Shown: one piece after another, positions 36,180 through 44,493 of the stretch
Numbering within the stretch: the stretch's first letter is position 1
Layout: every line of letters starts with the position of its first letter
Source: Selenomonas sp.
GTDB taxonomy: Bacteria; Bacillota_C; Negativicutes; Selenomonadales; Selenomonadaceae
DNA: 64,000 bases
Assembly (NCBI RefSeq): GCF_024693525.1
Contig: NZ_JAILKR010000062.1
Location: 1-64,000, forward strand
Reading direction: 5' to 3'
Made by a program: the position numbers and the translations under genes
Notes under the pieces: generated by a model
Database searches by the model: none
The model's input: only the letters and a program-made list of their open reading frames with translations
What the model was told of the DNA's origin: nothing

Positions 36180-36430
36180 TTATCTTTTTTCTCCAAATAA
36201 GCACGTACCAACTCTTCTAGCAATTCATCGCGTTCTAGCTTGCGAATCTGGCTGCGGGCATCATTATGGCTCGTCACATAAGCCGGATCACCAGAAAGCA
36301 GATAGCCAACGAGCTGGTTGATGGGGTTATAGCCCTTTTCCTCCATTGCCTTGCACACATTGCGGATAATCGTCTCGGCTTTGTTCTCATCATTGCCGAA
36401 TTTAAACATCATAGTTTCTTCGCTTACCAT
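36176..36430 (-). CDS. ireB: IreB family regulatory phosphoprotein (DUF965)
   Basis: 84 residues. [67 protein letters not shown] is a textbook IreB sequence. In Enterococcus IreB is phosphorylated by the IreK kinase and limits cephalosporin resistance. No PASTA kinase lies in this window. ATG at 36430 behind GGGAGG. First gene of the ireB-ruvX-DUF1292 unit. Confidence 0.95.
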   Translation of the reverse strand: MVSEETMMFKFGNDENKAETIIRNVCKAMEEKGYNPINQLVGYLLSGDPAYVTSHNDARSQIRKLERDELLEELVRAYLEKKDK

Positions 36431-36466
36431 ATCTGAATACCTCCCGAATATGTTTTCGCATTTACT

Positions 36467-36475
36467 ATTGTACCA
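36467..36475 (-). promoter_or_regulatory. Extended -10 promoter of ireB-ruvX
   Basis: Minus strand TATGGTACAAT: TACAAT (36467-36472) preceded by TGG, an extended -10 element; no clear -35. About 37 bases before the ireB start, in the 200-base divergent gap with the YvyF-like gene. Confidence 0.55.
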
Positions 36476-36569
36476 TACTCTTGCCATATTTTCCTATAAA
36501 TTTTCGGAAAAGAAATGATAAATCCCTCGTAAAAATATTTTATTTATATCATATTCTAAAAATTCATGA

Positions 36570-36575
36570 TATAAT
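36570..36575 (+). promoter_or_regulatory. Likely -10 box of the YvyF-like gene
   Basis: TATAAT at 36570-36575 in AT-rich sequence, 56 bases before the ATG at 36631; the -35 region is poor. The divergent ireB promoter lies about 100 bases away. Confidence 0.45.
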
Positions 36576-36630
36576 GGAATAAATAAGTTTTCGATCCGCA
36601 AGGATGCCAGGGAAGGACGGTGTCTCGATC

Positions 36631-37068
36631 ATGAATAAAACCAGAAAACCACATTTACATAACTGCCCACTATGCGGCCGCTTGTTTATGGATACCGGCC
36701 TAGGATCATGTTCGAAGTGCTACGAAGAAACACGTGAGACGGAAAAGCGTGTCATTGAATACGTCCGTAAATATCCTCACTCCACCGTCAAAGAGATTTG
36801 CGATGAAACCGGAACGGACGTAAAGCTCGTAACCCAAATGGTACAGCGCGGGCAGTTTTATACCGATGGCGTCAAATATCTCTACCCCTGCAGCCGCTGC
36901 GGCAAGCCAATCAACCGGGGCGTTTATTGTTCCAAATGTATCGGCCGACTAAACAAGGCCATCAAAGAATGCAACGACCGCGCCAACGATAAAAAAATCA
37001 TGGAAGATGACGAGAAGAAAAAATCCCGCCGTCCACGGCTCCATTGGATGGAATCCACCGAAAAATAA
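36631..37068 (+). CDS. YvyF-like zinc-ribbon protein (TIGR03826-type flagellar operon protein)
   Basis: 145 residues. N-terminal CPLCGRLF...CSKCYEE, middle winged-helix-like segment (VKEICDETGTDVKLVTQMVQRGQFY), C-terminal PCSRCGKPI...CSKCIGRL: two four-cysteine knuckles. This is the pattern of YvyF, encoded in flagellar operons in Bacillus. No flagellar structural gene is near, so it stands alone here. ATG at 36631 is preceded by GGTG with eight bases; an ATG at 36604 has AAGG immediately before it. Confidence 0.85.
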   Translation: MNKTRKPHLHNCPLCGRLFMDTGLGSCSKCYEETRETEKRVIEYVRKYPHSTVKEICDETGTDVKLVTQMVQRGQFYTDGVKYLYPCSRCGKPINRGVYCSKCIGRLNKAIKECNDRANDKKIMEDDEKKKSRRPRLHWMESTEK

Positions 37069-37070
37069 AA

Positions 37071-37553
37071 TCAAAAGGATATATCGTTATGCTGCAGCCC
37101 CATCGCCCGCTGAAGGTCTTCCATCAAGAGGCCTTCTAACTCATACATGTCAAGCTGGGGATGAAGGGCTTGCAGAATCTGCCAGGCAGTCTGCTGCAAG
37201 ACGTCATACAGGGGAGAATCCATGAGCTCGTGAAATTCTGCTAACTTTTGCAGCAGGAGCTGGTATTCATCCTCCGAAAATACGATTGCCCCATCGATGA
37301 TGCGGTCAACTTCGAAACGCAGCCGGGTTTCCGGTTCCTTTGACAAGTCAACTTTTGACTTGTCATTTTTTTTCGCCATTTCCGCAATTGCGGCGTCAGT
37401 CTCACCCGCGGGAATCTCGATGATGCTGCCCAGCCGCTCTGCGTAGTAGCGGTGGATTTCCGCCACACCCTGCTGTTCTTCATCCAGGGAATAATCCGCC
37501 GCTTGATTCAGGGCTTCTTCATATAGCGCTTTAATGTACTGCTCGTCTTTCAA
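37071..37553 (-). CDS. Hypothetical protein, acidic, alpha-helical
   Basis: 160 residues, not recognised. Predicted helices throughout (LYEEALNQAADYSL, VAEIHRYYAERLG, RLRFEVDRIIDGAIV, EYQLLLQKLAEFHELM), no membrane segment or cysteine. A charged insert KNDKSKVDLSKEP (residues about 70-80) is encoded by paired TGACNNGTCA dyads. TTG at 37553 chosen, nine bases after AAAGAGG. Convergent with the YvyF-like gene, two bases apart. Confidence 0.7.
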   Translation of the reverse strand: MKDEQYIKALYEEALNQAADYSLDEEQQGVAEIHRYYAERLGSIIEIPAGETDAAIAEMAKKNDKSKVDLSKEPETRLRFEVDRIIDGAIVFSEDEYQLLLQKLAEFHELMDSPLYDVLQQTAWQILQALHPQLDMYELEGLLMEDLQRAMGLQHNDISF

Positions 37554-37600
37554 CTTTATCAACCTCTTTTCTTTGCCATATCCACAGTATATCATATTCC

Positions 37601-37636
37601 AAAAAAATACCGCTTGTCCTGCGGGACAAACGGTAT
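37601..37636 (-). terminator. Terminator of asd
   Basis: ATACCGTTTGTCC with complement around GCA, then seven Ts on the minus strand, about 20 bases past the asd stop codon. Confidence 0.9.
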
Positions 37637-37656
37637 TTTCTGCGGGTAAGAACCCC

Positions 37657-38694
37657 TTATTTTTTAATCATATCATGCTCAATCATGTATTCCGCAATCT
37701 GCAGTGCATTGAGAGCGGCACCTTTGCGAATCTGGTCGCCACAGCACCAAAGGTTCAGGGCATTTTCGCAAGAATAGTCCTTGCGGATGCGGCCCACTTC
37801 CACGTCATCTTTGCCCGAGGTGAAGAGAGGCATCGGATATTCCTGCTCGTCCGGGTTGTCGTTTACCACTGCACCCGGGAATGCATTGATTGCCTTACGG
37901 GCAGCTTCCACGCTGACTTCATCCTCGAACTCAATGTTGACCGACTCCGCATGACTGCGATATACCGGTACACGAATCGTCGTAGCCGTAACGCGAATGT
38001 CCGGGTCATCGAGAATTTTCTTCGTCTCGTTGACCATCTTCATTTCCTCTTTCGTGTAGAGGTTGTCCTGGAATACATCAATCTGCGGGATAAGGTTAAA
38101 CGCAATCTGATAATGCTTTTTAAGCGCTGCTCCCGGCAGGATATTGGCCGTCACTTCGCGGCCGTTTACGATGTCGTCCACCTGCTGCTCAAGCTCAGCC
38201 ATAGCCTCTTTGCCGCCGCCAGATACTGCCTGATAGGTGGAAACCACCACACGCTTGATTTTCGAAACATCATAAAGCGGTTTAAGGGCCATCAGCATGA
38301 TGATGGTTGAACAGTTCGGGTTGGCAATAATTCCCTTATGCTTGGCAATGGCTTCCGGATTGACCTCCGGAACAACCAAAGGAACTTCCGGATCCATGCG
38401 GAAAGCGCTGGAATTATCGATGACTACTGCACCAGCATCCACCGCCGGTTTTGCAAACACCTTGCTGGCACCGCCGCCAGCAAACAATGCGATATCAACA
38501 CCTTCGAAAGAATTTTCCGTTGTCTCCTCAACCGTATACTCTTTGCCCATAAACTGGATTTTCTTACCAGCACTGCGCTTCGACGCCAGCATTTTGAGGT
38601 CAGCAAAGGGGAAGTTACGTTCTTCGATAAGATTGAGGAATTCCTGGCCAACGGCACCCGTAGCACCCAGAATGGCAACATTGTATTTTTTCAT
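37657..38694 (-). CDS. asd: Aspartate-semialdehyde dehydrogenase
   Basis: Makes aspartate semialdehyde, shared by lysine and threonine routes. 345 residues. ILGATGAVGQEFL (NADP site), SSAFRMDPEVPLVVPEVN, NPNCST with the catalytic cysteine, STYQAVSGGGKEAM, and VPVYRSHAESVNIEFE with the active-site histidine. Start behind AAGGAAG. Follows dapB with a 32-base gap, same strand. Confidence 0.97.
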   Translation of the reverse strand: MKKYNVAILGATGAVGQEFLNLIEERNFPFADLKMLASKRSAGKKIQFMGKEYTVEETTENSFEGVDIALFAGGGASKVFAKPAVDAGAVVIDNSSAFRMDPEVPLVVPEVNPEAIAKHKGIIANPNCSTIIMLMALKPLYDVSKIKRVVVSTYQAVSGGGKEAMAELEQQVDDIVNGREVTANILPGAALKKHYQIAFNLIPQIDVFQDNLYTKEEMKMVNETKKILDDPDIRVTATTIRVPVYRSHAESVNIEFEDEVSVEAARKAINAFPGAVVNDNPDEQEYPMPLFTSGKDDVEVGRIRKDYSCENALNLWCCGDQIRKGAALNALQIAEYMIEHDMIKK

Positions 38695-38726
38695 GTAAAT
38701 TCTTCCTTTCGATGTTTATTCCATAA

Positions 38727-39521
38727 TTAGAATTCAAGCAGCTGGTCCAAGCCAATCGTAAGGCCGCTTAACCCGCGAACTTTCTTCGCCGCCAGGCAGA
38801 CTCCCGGCATAAAGGATTCACGATTCAGCGAGTCATGACGAATGGTAAGGGTCTGGCCCAAGCCACCAAAAATGACTTCCTGATGCGCCACATATCCCGG
38901 CAGACGAACGCTGTGGATATGCATGCCTTCATAATCGGCACCACGGGCTCCGCTGATTTTTTCCTTCTCATCGGGATGACCCTGTTTGTGTTCCGCACGA
39001 ACCTCGGCAATCATGGCCGCCGTCTGAATCGAGGTACCCGAAGGGGCATCAAGCTTGTTGTCATGATGGAGTTCGATAATCTCCACATCTGGCATATACT
39101 TAGCCGCCTGTTTGGAGAGAACCATCAGCAAAACTGCACCAATGGCAAAATTCGGTGCAATAAAGGCCGGCGTATTATTTTCCTCTGCCGCTTTGCGGAT
39201 TTCCCCTTTTTGCTCCTCCGAAAGGCCCGTGGTACCGACAACCGGCGATACCTTATGAGCCAGTGCCGTCATGACATTGCCATAAACCACATCCGGACGG
39301 GTAAAATCAATCATGACATCCGGCTGCAAACGCTCCAAGGCTGCGGCAAGGTCAGTTTCCACCAGCACACCGTTTGCCGGCAACCCAACAAGGGTTCCCG
39401 TATCAGCACCACCATGAATGTCACATGCCCCTACCAGCGTCAAGTCCTTATCTTCCTGAACTGCTTTGAGGACTGCCTGTCCCATACGTCCACAGGCACC
39501 ATTAACGAATACTTTAGTCAA
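38727..39521 (-). CDS. dapB: 4-hydroxy-tetrahydrodipicolinate reductase
   Basis: Lysine/diaminopimelate pathway, needed for the cell wall. 264 residues. NGACGRMGQAVLKA (NAD(P)H site), DFTRPDVVYGN, GTTGLSEEQ, IELHHDNKLDAPSGTSIQTA with the catalytic His/Lys. The TTG at 39521 follows AGGAGG with eight bases, so I take it as the start. Confidence 0.97.
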   Translation of the reverse strand: MTKVFVNGACGRMGQAVLKAVQEDKDLTLVGACDIHGGADTGTLVGLPANGVLVETDLAAALERLQPDVMIDFTRPDVVYGNVMTALAHKVSPVVGTTGLSEEQKGEIRKAAEENNTPAFIAPNFAIGAVLLMVLSKQAAKYMPDVEIIELHHDNKLDAPSGTSIQTAAMIAEVRAEHKQGHPDEKEKISGARGADYEGMHIHSVRLPGYVAHQEVIFGGLGQTLTIRHDSLNRESFMPGVCLAAKKVRGLSGLTIGLDQLLEF

Positions 39522-39566
39522 GCTATGCGCCTCCTAGAATTTTTTACGCACAAAAGATGTGTATAT

Positions 39567-39594
39567 TGTATATCATGTCCGCCAATTATGTCAA
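39567..39594 (-). promoter_or_regulatory. Promoter of dapB-asd
   Basis: Minus strand perfect TTGACA (39589-39594), 16-base spacer, TATACA (39567-39572), with an alternative TACAAT two bases further on. About 46 bases before dapB. Confidence 0.8.
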
Positions 39595-39633
39595 GATGTT
39601 CACGACTAAAAGACGGATTTCCCTGCAAAAATA

Positions 39634-41706
39634 TCATGTATCGGTAATATTGAGGAACTGCTGTTGATATTGCAGGGCCAAAATCGGCAGGACAAAGCGG
39701 ACATCTTCCCGGTTTTCCATCGTCTCCATGGCTGCCCTACGAGCCGCCAATAAAATATCCATATCCTTTAGCACATCGGCAATCTTAAGATCTGGCAAAC
39801 CGTGTTGCATGGAACCGAAGAACTGCCCCGGACCGCGAAGCTTCAAATCTTCCTCGGCCAGTTTAAAGCCATCGGTGGTTTCCGCCATAATACTTAGGCG
39901 TTCCTTGGCATTTTCGGTTTTCATCTCCGAAACCAAAATACAGAAGGACTGATAATTCCCGCGGCCAATGCGTCCGCGTAGCTGATGAAGCTGTGCTAAC
40001 CCAAAGCGCTCTGCATTCTCGATGACCATGATGCTGGCATTGGGGACATTGACCCCGACCTCAATAACGGTAGTTGAGACCAAGAGTTTTATCTTATCCT
40101 CGTAAAAGTCCTGCATGACCTGTTCCTTTTCCGCCGGCTTCATCCGGCCGTGAACCAGGCCAACGGGTACATCTCGGAAAATGCCATAACGCAATTCGTC
40201 ATAGATTTCCTCTGCCGAGGGCAGCGGGCTTTCCTCGTTCATCTCGATAAGAGGACAAACCACATATGCCTGCCGCCCTGCATGAAGCTGGGATAAGACG
40301 TATTGATAAATGAGCTCCCGGCGGTCCGGCTGACGCAGGAAGGTTCGGATTGGCTGGCGACCTGGCGGCAACTGCTTAATAAGGGATACATCCAAATCCC
40401 CGTAGACCGTAAGGGTCATGGTTCTAGGGATTGGGGTTGCCGTCATAACCAAAACATCGGGCATAAGACTTCCCTTTTTCTCCAGTTCTGCCCGCTGGGC
40501 AATGCCAAACCGATGCTGTTCATCGGTTACCACCAAACCAAGCTTTGAGAAATGAACCCCCTCCTGAATTAAGGCATGGGTTCCAATAACGATATCGAGC
40601 TCGTGATTTTCAATGGCTCCATACATCGCTTCCCGGTTTTTCTTGGTAAGCCGCCCCGAAAGGAACCCAATGCGGATGCCCAGAGGCTCTAACTGGCGGC
40701 AAAAGCCCTCATAGTGCTGGCTGGCCAGAATCTCCGTAGGAGCCATCAGCGCTCCTTGATACCCATTTTCCACAGTCTTAACCAGGGACAACATGGCCAC
40801 TACGGTTTTGCCAGAGCCCACATCCCCCTGCACCAGGCGCCGCATGGGAATCGGGCTTTCCATATCCCGGCATATTTCCTGCCACACCTTGGACTGATCC
40901 TCCGTAAGGGTAAAGGGCAGGTTGTCCTCGAGTTTTCGCACCAGTTCACTGTTTAGCAAATGGCGGATTCCCTTTTTCTTTTCCCGAGACTGTTTCTTTA
41001 GGACCATAAGGCCACACTGAATCAAGTAGAGTTCCTCAAAGGCCAGCCGGTTGCGCGCCGCCTTTAATTCGGCAAAATCTCTGGGAAAGTGAATCTTATA
41101 AAAGGCCTCCCGGCGCGCCAGCAAATGGAAACGTTCCCGGATTCCTTTCGGAATCACTTCCGGCAGATCGAAGTCTTCCTGCCAAAGCCCGGCGATAATC
41201 TTGCGGAAAAATTTTTGTGGCAATTTATCGGTGGCTGGATAAACGGGTAAAATCCCACACATCGCCTCGGGACTTTCTTCGTCCTCTAAAATCTGAAACC
41301 CCGATAACTGGCTCATGGCAAACTGGCCTCGGCCGCCATAGGCGTACTCCGCCTTGCCCGTCACAAAGACCCGCTTTCCGGTCACCAGTTTTTTCTTGAG
41401 GAATTTCTGATTAAACCAGGTCACCTGCAAGAATCCCGAACCGTCGCCAATAAGGGCTGTAAGTATCGACATGCCACGGCGCCCCGCCTGCCGCTCGGTT
41501 ACGTTCATAATAACGCCAGCAACGGTCTCACGCTCTCCGGGCTTTAACGCCCCAATTTTCGTTAGGACGCTTTGGTCCTCATATGTTCGCGGAAACCAAG
41601 TCAGCAAATCATAAACGGTGCGAATCCCCAAACGATTGAGTTCCGCCTTCTTTTTCGGTCCAACGCCCCTCACATATTGAATGGAATCTGTCAGTTTCAA
41701 TGTCAT
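39634..41706 (-). CDS. recG: ATP-dependent DNA helicase RecG
   Basis: Branch-migrating helicase, 690 residues. N-terminal wedge/OB domain (VRGVGPKKKAELNRLGI, ALIGDGSGFLQVTWFNQ), helicase motifs I GDVGSGKT, II VTDEQHRFG, III MTATPIPRT, VI LHQLRGRIGRG, and the TRG-like region after it. ATG at 41706; a TTG at 41700, directly behind AGGTGA, is an equally plausible start. Confidence 0.97.
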   Translation of the reverse strand: MTLKLTDSIQYVRGVGPKKKAELNRLGIRTVYDLLTWFPRTYEDQSVLTKIGALKPGERETVAGVIMNVTERQAGRRGMSILTALIGDGSGFLQVTWFNQKFLKKKLVTGKRVFVTGKAEYAYGGRGQFAMSQLSGFQILEDEESPEAMCGILPVYPATDKLPQKFFRKIIAGLWQEDFDLPEVIPKGIRERFHLLARREAFYKIHFPRDFAELKAARNRLAFEELYLIQCGLMVLKKQSREKKKGIRHLLNSELVRKLEDNLPFTLTEDQSKVWQEICRDMESPIPMRRLVQGDVGSGKTVVAMLSLVKTVENGYQGALMAPTEILASQHYEGFCRQLEPLGIRIGFLSGRLTKKNREAMYGAIENHELDIVIGTHALIQEGVHFSKLGLVVTDEQHRFGIAQRAELEKKGSLMPDVLVMTATPIPRTMTLTVYGDLDVSLIKQLPPGRQPIRTFLRQPDRRELIYQYVLSQLHAGRQAYVVCPLIEMNEESPLPSAEEIYDELRYGIFRDVPVGLVHGRMKPAEKEQVMQDFYEDKIKLLVSTTVIEVGVNVPNASIMVIENAERFGLAQLHQLRGRIGRGNYQSFCILVSEMKTENAKERLSIMAETTDGFKLAEEDLKLRGPGQFFGSMQHGLPDLKIADVLKDMDILLAARRAAMETMENREDVRFVLPILALQYQQQFLNITDT

Positions 41707-41784
41707 CACCTAAAACATTCGTTTGTACTCTTTCATTCTACCAAAAACCATCTTTTCCCACAATGGCAAAACCTGTGCAATACC

Positions 41785-41813
41785 TTGCTATCCATGCTCC
41801 CTGTCTTTATAAT
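41785..41813 (+). promoter_or_regulatory. Promoter of the Cof-type phosphatase gene
   Basis: TTGCTA (41785-41790), 17-base spacer, perfect TATAAT (41808-41813), 22 bases before the ATG, which has AGGAGGG just ahead. Confidence 0.8.
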
Positions 41814-41834
41814 AATAACGACAGGAGGGTTCAA

Positions 41835-42701
41835 ATGATTCGATTAATTGCTACCGATATGGATGGTACCCTGCTTGACGGCAACCATCAGATATCATCG
41901 GAAAACATCGCCGCTATCCGCGCTGCCCAGCAGCAGGGAATAAAATTTGTCATAGCCACCGGCCGCATTATGGCCGATGTCCAAGCTTTCATCGAAAGCT
42001 ATGGTCTTGCCCCCTACTATCTAACGATGAACGGTGCCGAGCTTCATGCTCCTGACCAGCAACTGCTTCACTCTGCCTACATCGACCATCAGCGAAGTCA
42101 AAAGATATACGAAATCATCGCCCAGTTCCAGCACTTCAATCTGGAAATCTACACCGACCAGGGCCATTTTAGTGCCAACTCCCGGCTGAAAACCTATCGC
42201 GGCCTTTTAGATCGCATGCGGGAAGTTCGCCCCGGCACCAATTTCTTGAAAAATTTTCTCTGGTCCCTTAAAAATCCCCACTTCAAAAAACTTCGATATA
42301 TAAAGGACTTCGACGAATTCTGGCAAAGCGATATAAACATCGCCAAATTCATCACCTTCAGCCGTGCTCCCGGCCGGTTGGCCGCGCTGGCTGAGCGGTT
42401 AGAAAACGAAGTACCAAATCTTGCCATCTCCGCCAGCTTCCGCACCAATATCGAAATCAACGATGCCGCTGCCACCAAGGGCAACACCCTAAAGGTTCTG
42501 ACCAAAAGCCTTGGCATCGCCGAAGAGGAAGTGCTTGTTTTGGGCGATGGCACCAATGACCTTTCCATGTTTGAGGCCTTCCCCTCAAACGCCACGGCCA
42601 TGGAAAACGGTGTCGCCAAACTCAAAGAAGCCGCTGCCCATATTACCAAAGACAATCTTCATAACGGCGTAGCCGCCGCCATTCAAACTGTGCTTTCTTA
42701 A
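41835..42701 (+). CDS. Cof-type HAD-family hydrolase
   Basis: 288 residues. HAD motifs: I DMDGTLLDGNHQIS, II FVIATGR, III AATKGNTLKVLTKSLGI, IV VLGDGTNDLSMFEAF. The large cap (type IIB) lies between motifs II and III. This family dephosphorylates sugar phosphates and other small phosphoesters; the substrate cannot be assigned. Monocistronic between its own promoter and a bidirectional terminator. Confidence 0.93.
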   Translation: MIRLIATDMDGTLLDGNHQISSENIAAIRAAQQQGIKFVIATGRIMADVQAFIESYGLAPYYLTMNGAELHAPDQQLLHSAYIDHQRSQKIYEIIAQFQHFNLEIYTDQGHFSANSRLKTYRGLLDRMREVRPGTNFLKNFLWSLKNPHFKKLRYIKDFDEFWQSDINIAKFITFSRAPGRLAALAERLENEVPNLAISASFRTNIEINDAAATKGNTLKVLTKSLGIAEEEVLVLGDGTNDLSMFEAFPSNATAMENGVAKLKEAAAHITKDNLHNGVAAAIQTVLS

Positions 42702-42750
42702 AAAAAAAGGATGTATCGAAACGCTTTTGCGTCTTCGATACATCCTTTTT
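42700..42750. terminator. Bidirectional terminator between the HAD gene and the DUF4127 gene
   Basis: GGATGTATCGAA pairs with TTCGATACATCC around a short GC-closed loop, flanked by nine As on the left and TTTTT on the right, so it works for both converging genes. Confidence 0.9.
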
Positions 42751-42759
42751 GTCGTTTGC

Positions 42760-44361
42760 TTAGTAGTTAAAATCCGCTTCAAACATGCGATGCCAGGGAA
42801 GGGTTACCTCCATGGTATCCAGCCCCTCATAAGGGGGCAGATTTCTGATGGCAAATTCCCGCATCAGGATATTAATCCGACTGACAATTCCCGGTTCCAT
42901 ATCCCCCATATTGCTGTAGACATCCCAACGACGGAAACCAGCAATACTCTTGCCCACCTGGCTGCGAACCACCGACTGATAGCCCCAGTCCTCGACATAA
43001 CGCCGGGTCAGCAGACGATCCGCATCATCGTCGGTCATGCGCCCTGAGAGCAGCCCCGTGGCAATAACAAAGCCCGTGGTATTGGTGGGGGTATTCCAGC
43101 CGCCATAGGCCCGAAGTTTATAGAGCAGATTCTCACCATGAAGAGCCTGCATCAGCGCATTGTCGGCACCGTTGGCAAAGGCAATATCGGCAACCCCTAC
43201 AGCCGTTCCATAACTGAGATTTTTCTGAATCAGTTGGACAAAATATTTCGTCGTTCCACGATCGCGGCCATCGTTGGCAATGCCATCGCCCACTGCAGTA
43301 ATCTGATTCGCCTCACCAGTTCGGCCATCGGCATTGGTATTTACCAGCAGGATAAAATCGGCCCGCTTGGGACTGTTCACCACCATGCCGCCAGCGGTGC
43401 GAACCGACTGGCGAATGGTCTCATCGATGGGGGTATCGGAATAGCCCGGAATCGTAGCTCCCCCTTTTCCTTCATTATATTGGACGTAAATAAAGGGAAT
43501 CTGTTTTTCCAAATCGTTAATGGCCCGGCTTAACAGCAGCGCTCCGAATTCATCGATACCAGCTAGCACCTGGAAGCGCGTGCTAGGAATATCCTTCCCG
43601 TATTGTTCCAGGTTCCGGCCCTCGCGATGAGTCTGGGAAAAATGGGCATTGTCGTCTTTGCCCACCACCAAGTAACTGATAATACCCTTGCGGGTAAGGT
43701 CAATCAGCTGTTCATTTACCTTGACGTTCTTCTCGCGCCTTTCGCGCCAATCCTTCCAGACCTTTGCCGGCACAGCCTGTTCATGAAGCTCCATGGCCTT
43801 TTTCTCGATGGGCTCTAACCCCTGCATCTCTTCTTTATCCGCATAAGCCGTAGCCTGAAAGATATCCGCGCCATAATGCTGATAATAAGCCGGTTCGGCA
43901 TTACCGGAATAAAGGCCGCTGCGCGGGGTGCGCATCACCGAGCTGAACACGTAGAGGTTCAGTTTGGGATTCTCCTGCCGCAGGGTTTCAAAGCGCTTTA
44001 CCCGCTTAGCCAACGCCTGCTCGGATAATTCATGATTTCTCGATGGTACCAAGCCGCCGTATATCATGGAATCCGAGGAAAACATCGCCCCATCGGCATT
44101 TTTTACATTCTGCTCGGCCCACTCCCAAAGTTTTTCTGGATTTCCCGGTTTATCCACACCATCGCTCAAAAGGTTTCGCGGTGGAACAATGACTTCGTAG
44201 CCAGCCGCACGCGCCACATCCGCAGTCTCTTCACAGGATATGGGCCGCGTATCATGAGGAATAAAGACCAGTTTCCCCTTAGCAGCCTCCACACTGCTAA
44301 GCAGAAAGACATGAGCCGCCAGCATTAGGATTCCTCCCAGCACTATCCTCGCTAACTTCAA
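42760..44361 (-). CDS. DUF4127 family exported protein
   Basis: 533 residues. Signal peptide (MKLARIVLGGILMLAAHVFLLSS, cleavage near VEAA) then the DUF4127 domain: LVFIPHDTRPISCEET, VIVPPRNLLSDGVDKPGNPEKLW, DSMIYGGLVPSRNH, DDNAHFSQTHRE. Function of the family is not established. TTG start at 44361 behind AAGGAG with eight bases; an out-of-frame ATG just before it leads to an early stop. Probably periplasmic or cell-surface. Confidence 0.87.
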   Translation of the reverse strand: MKLARIVLGGILMLAAHVFLLSSVEAAKGKLVFIPHDTRPISCEETADVARAAGYEVIVPPRNLLSDGVDKPGNPEKLWEWAEQNVKNADGAMFSSDSMIYGGLVPSRNHELSEQALAKRVKRFETLRQENPKLNLYVFSSVMRTPRSGLYSGNAEPAYYQHYGADIFQATAYADKEEMQGLEPIEKKAMELHEQAVPAKVWKDWRERREKNVKVNEQLIDLTRKGIISYLVVGKDDNAHFSQTHREGRNLEQYGKDIPSTRFQVLAGIDEFGALLLSRAINDLEKQIPFIYVQYNEGKGGATIPGYSDTPIDETIRQSVRTAGGMVVNSPKRADFILLVNTNADGRTGEANQITAVGDGIANDGRDRGTTKYFVQLIQKNLSYGTAVGVADIAFANGADNALMQALHGENLLYKLRAYGGWNTPTNTTGFVIATGLLSGRMTDDDADRLLTRRYVEDWGYQSVVRSQVGKSIAGFRRWDVYSNMGDMEPGIVSRINILMREFAIRNLPPYEGLDTMEVTLPWHRMFEADFNY

Positions 44362-44432
44362 ACAATCATCTCCTTCGAACTTATACGAGTATTACTATAC
44401 CATACTATTGTTGCAATTCGATGAGAAAAATT

Positions 44433-44462
44433 AAAAAAGGAGTCAAAACCTGACTCCTTTTT
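44433..44462 (-). terminator. Terminator of pckA
   Basis: AAAAAGGAGTCA pairs with TGACTCCTTTTT around a short AGGTTT-type loop, ending in Ts on the minus strand; 30 bases past the pckA stop. Confidence 0.9.
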
Positions 44463-44493
44463 CATTAGGTGAAGATGTGTGTAAGAGAATGAA

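Noticed and set aside
42370..42410. tRNA-like string (GCGCTGGCTGAGCGGTTAGAAAAC) in the HAD gene
   Set aside because: It lies in frame inside a complete HAD-hydrolase gene and cannot fold into a full cloverleaf; the resemblance is to a D-arm only.
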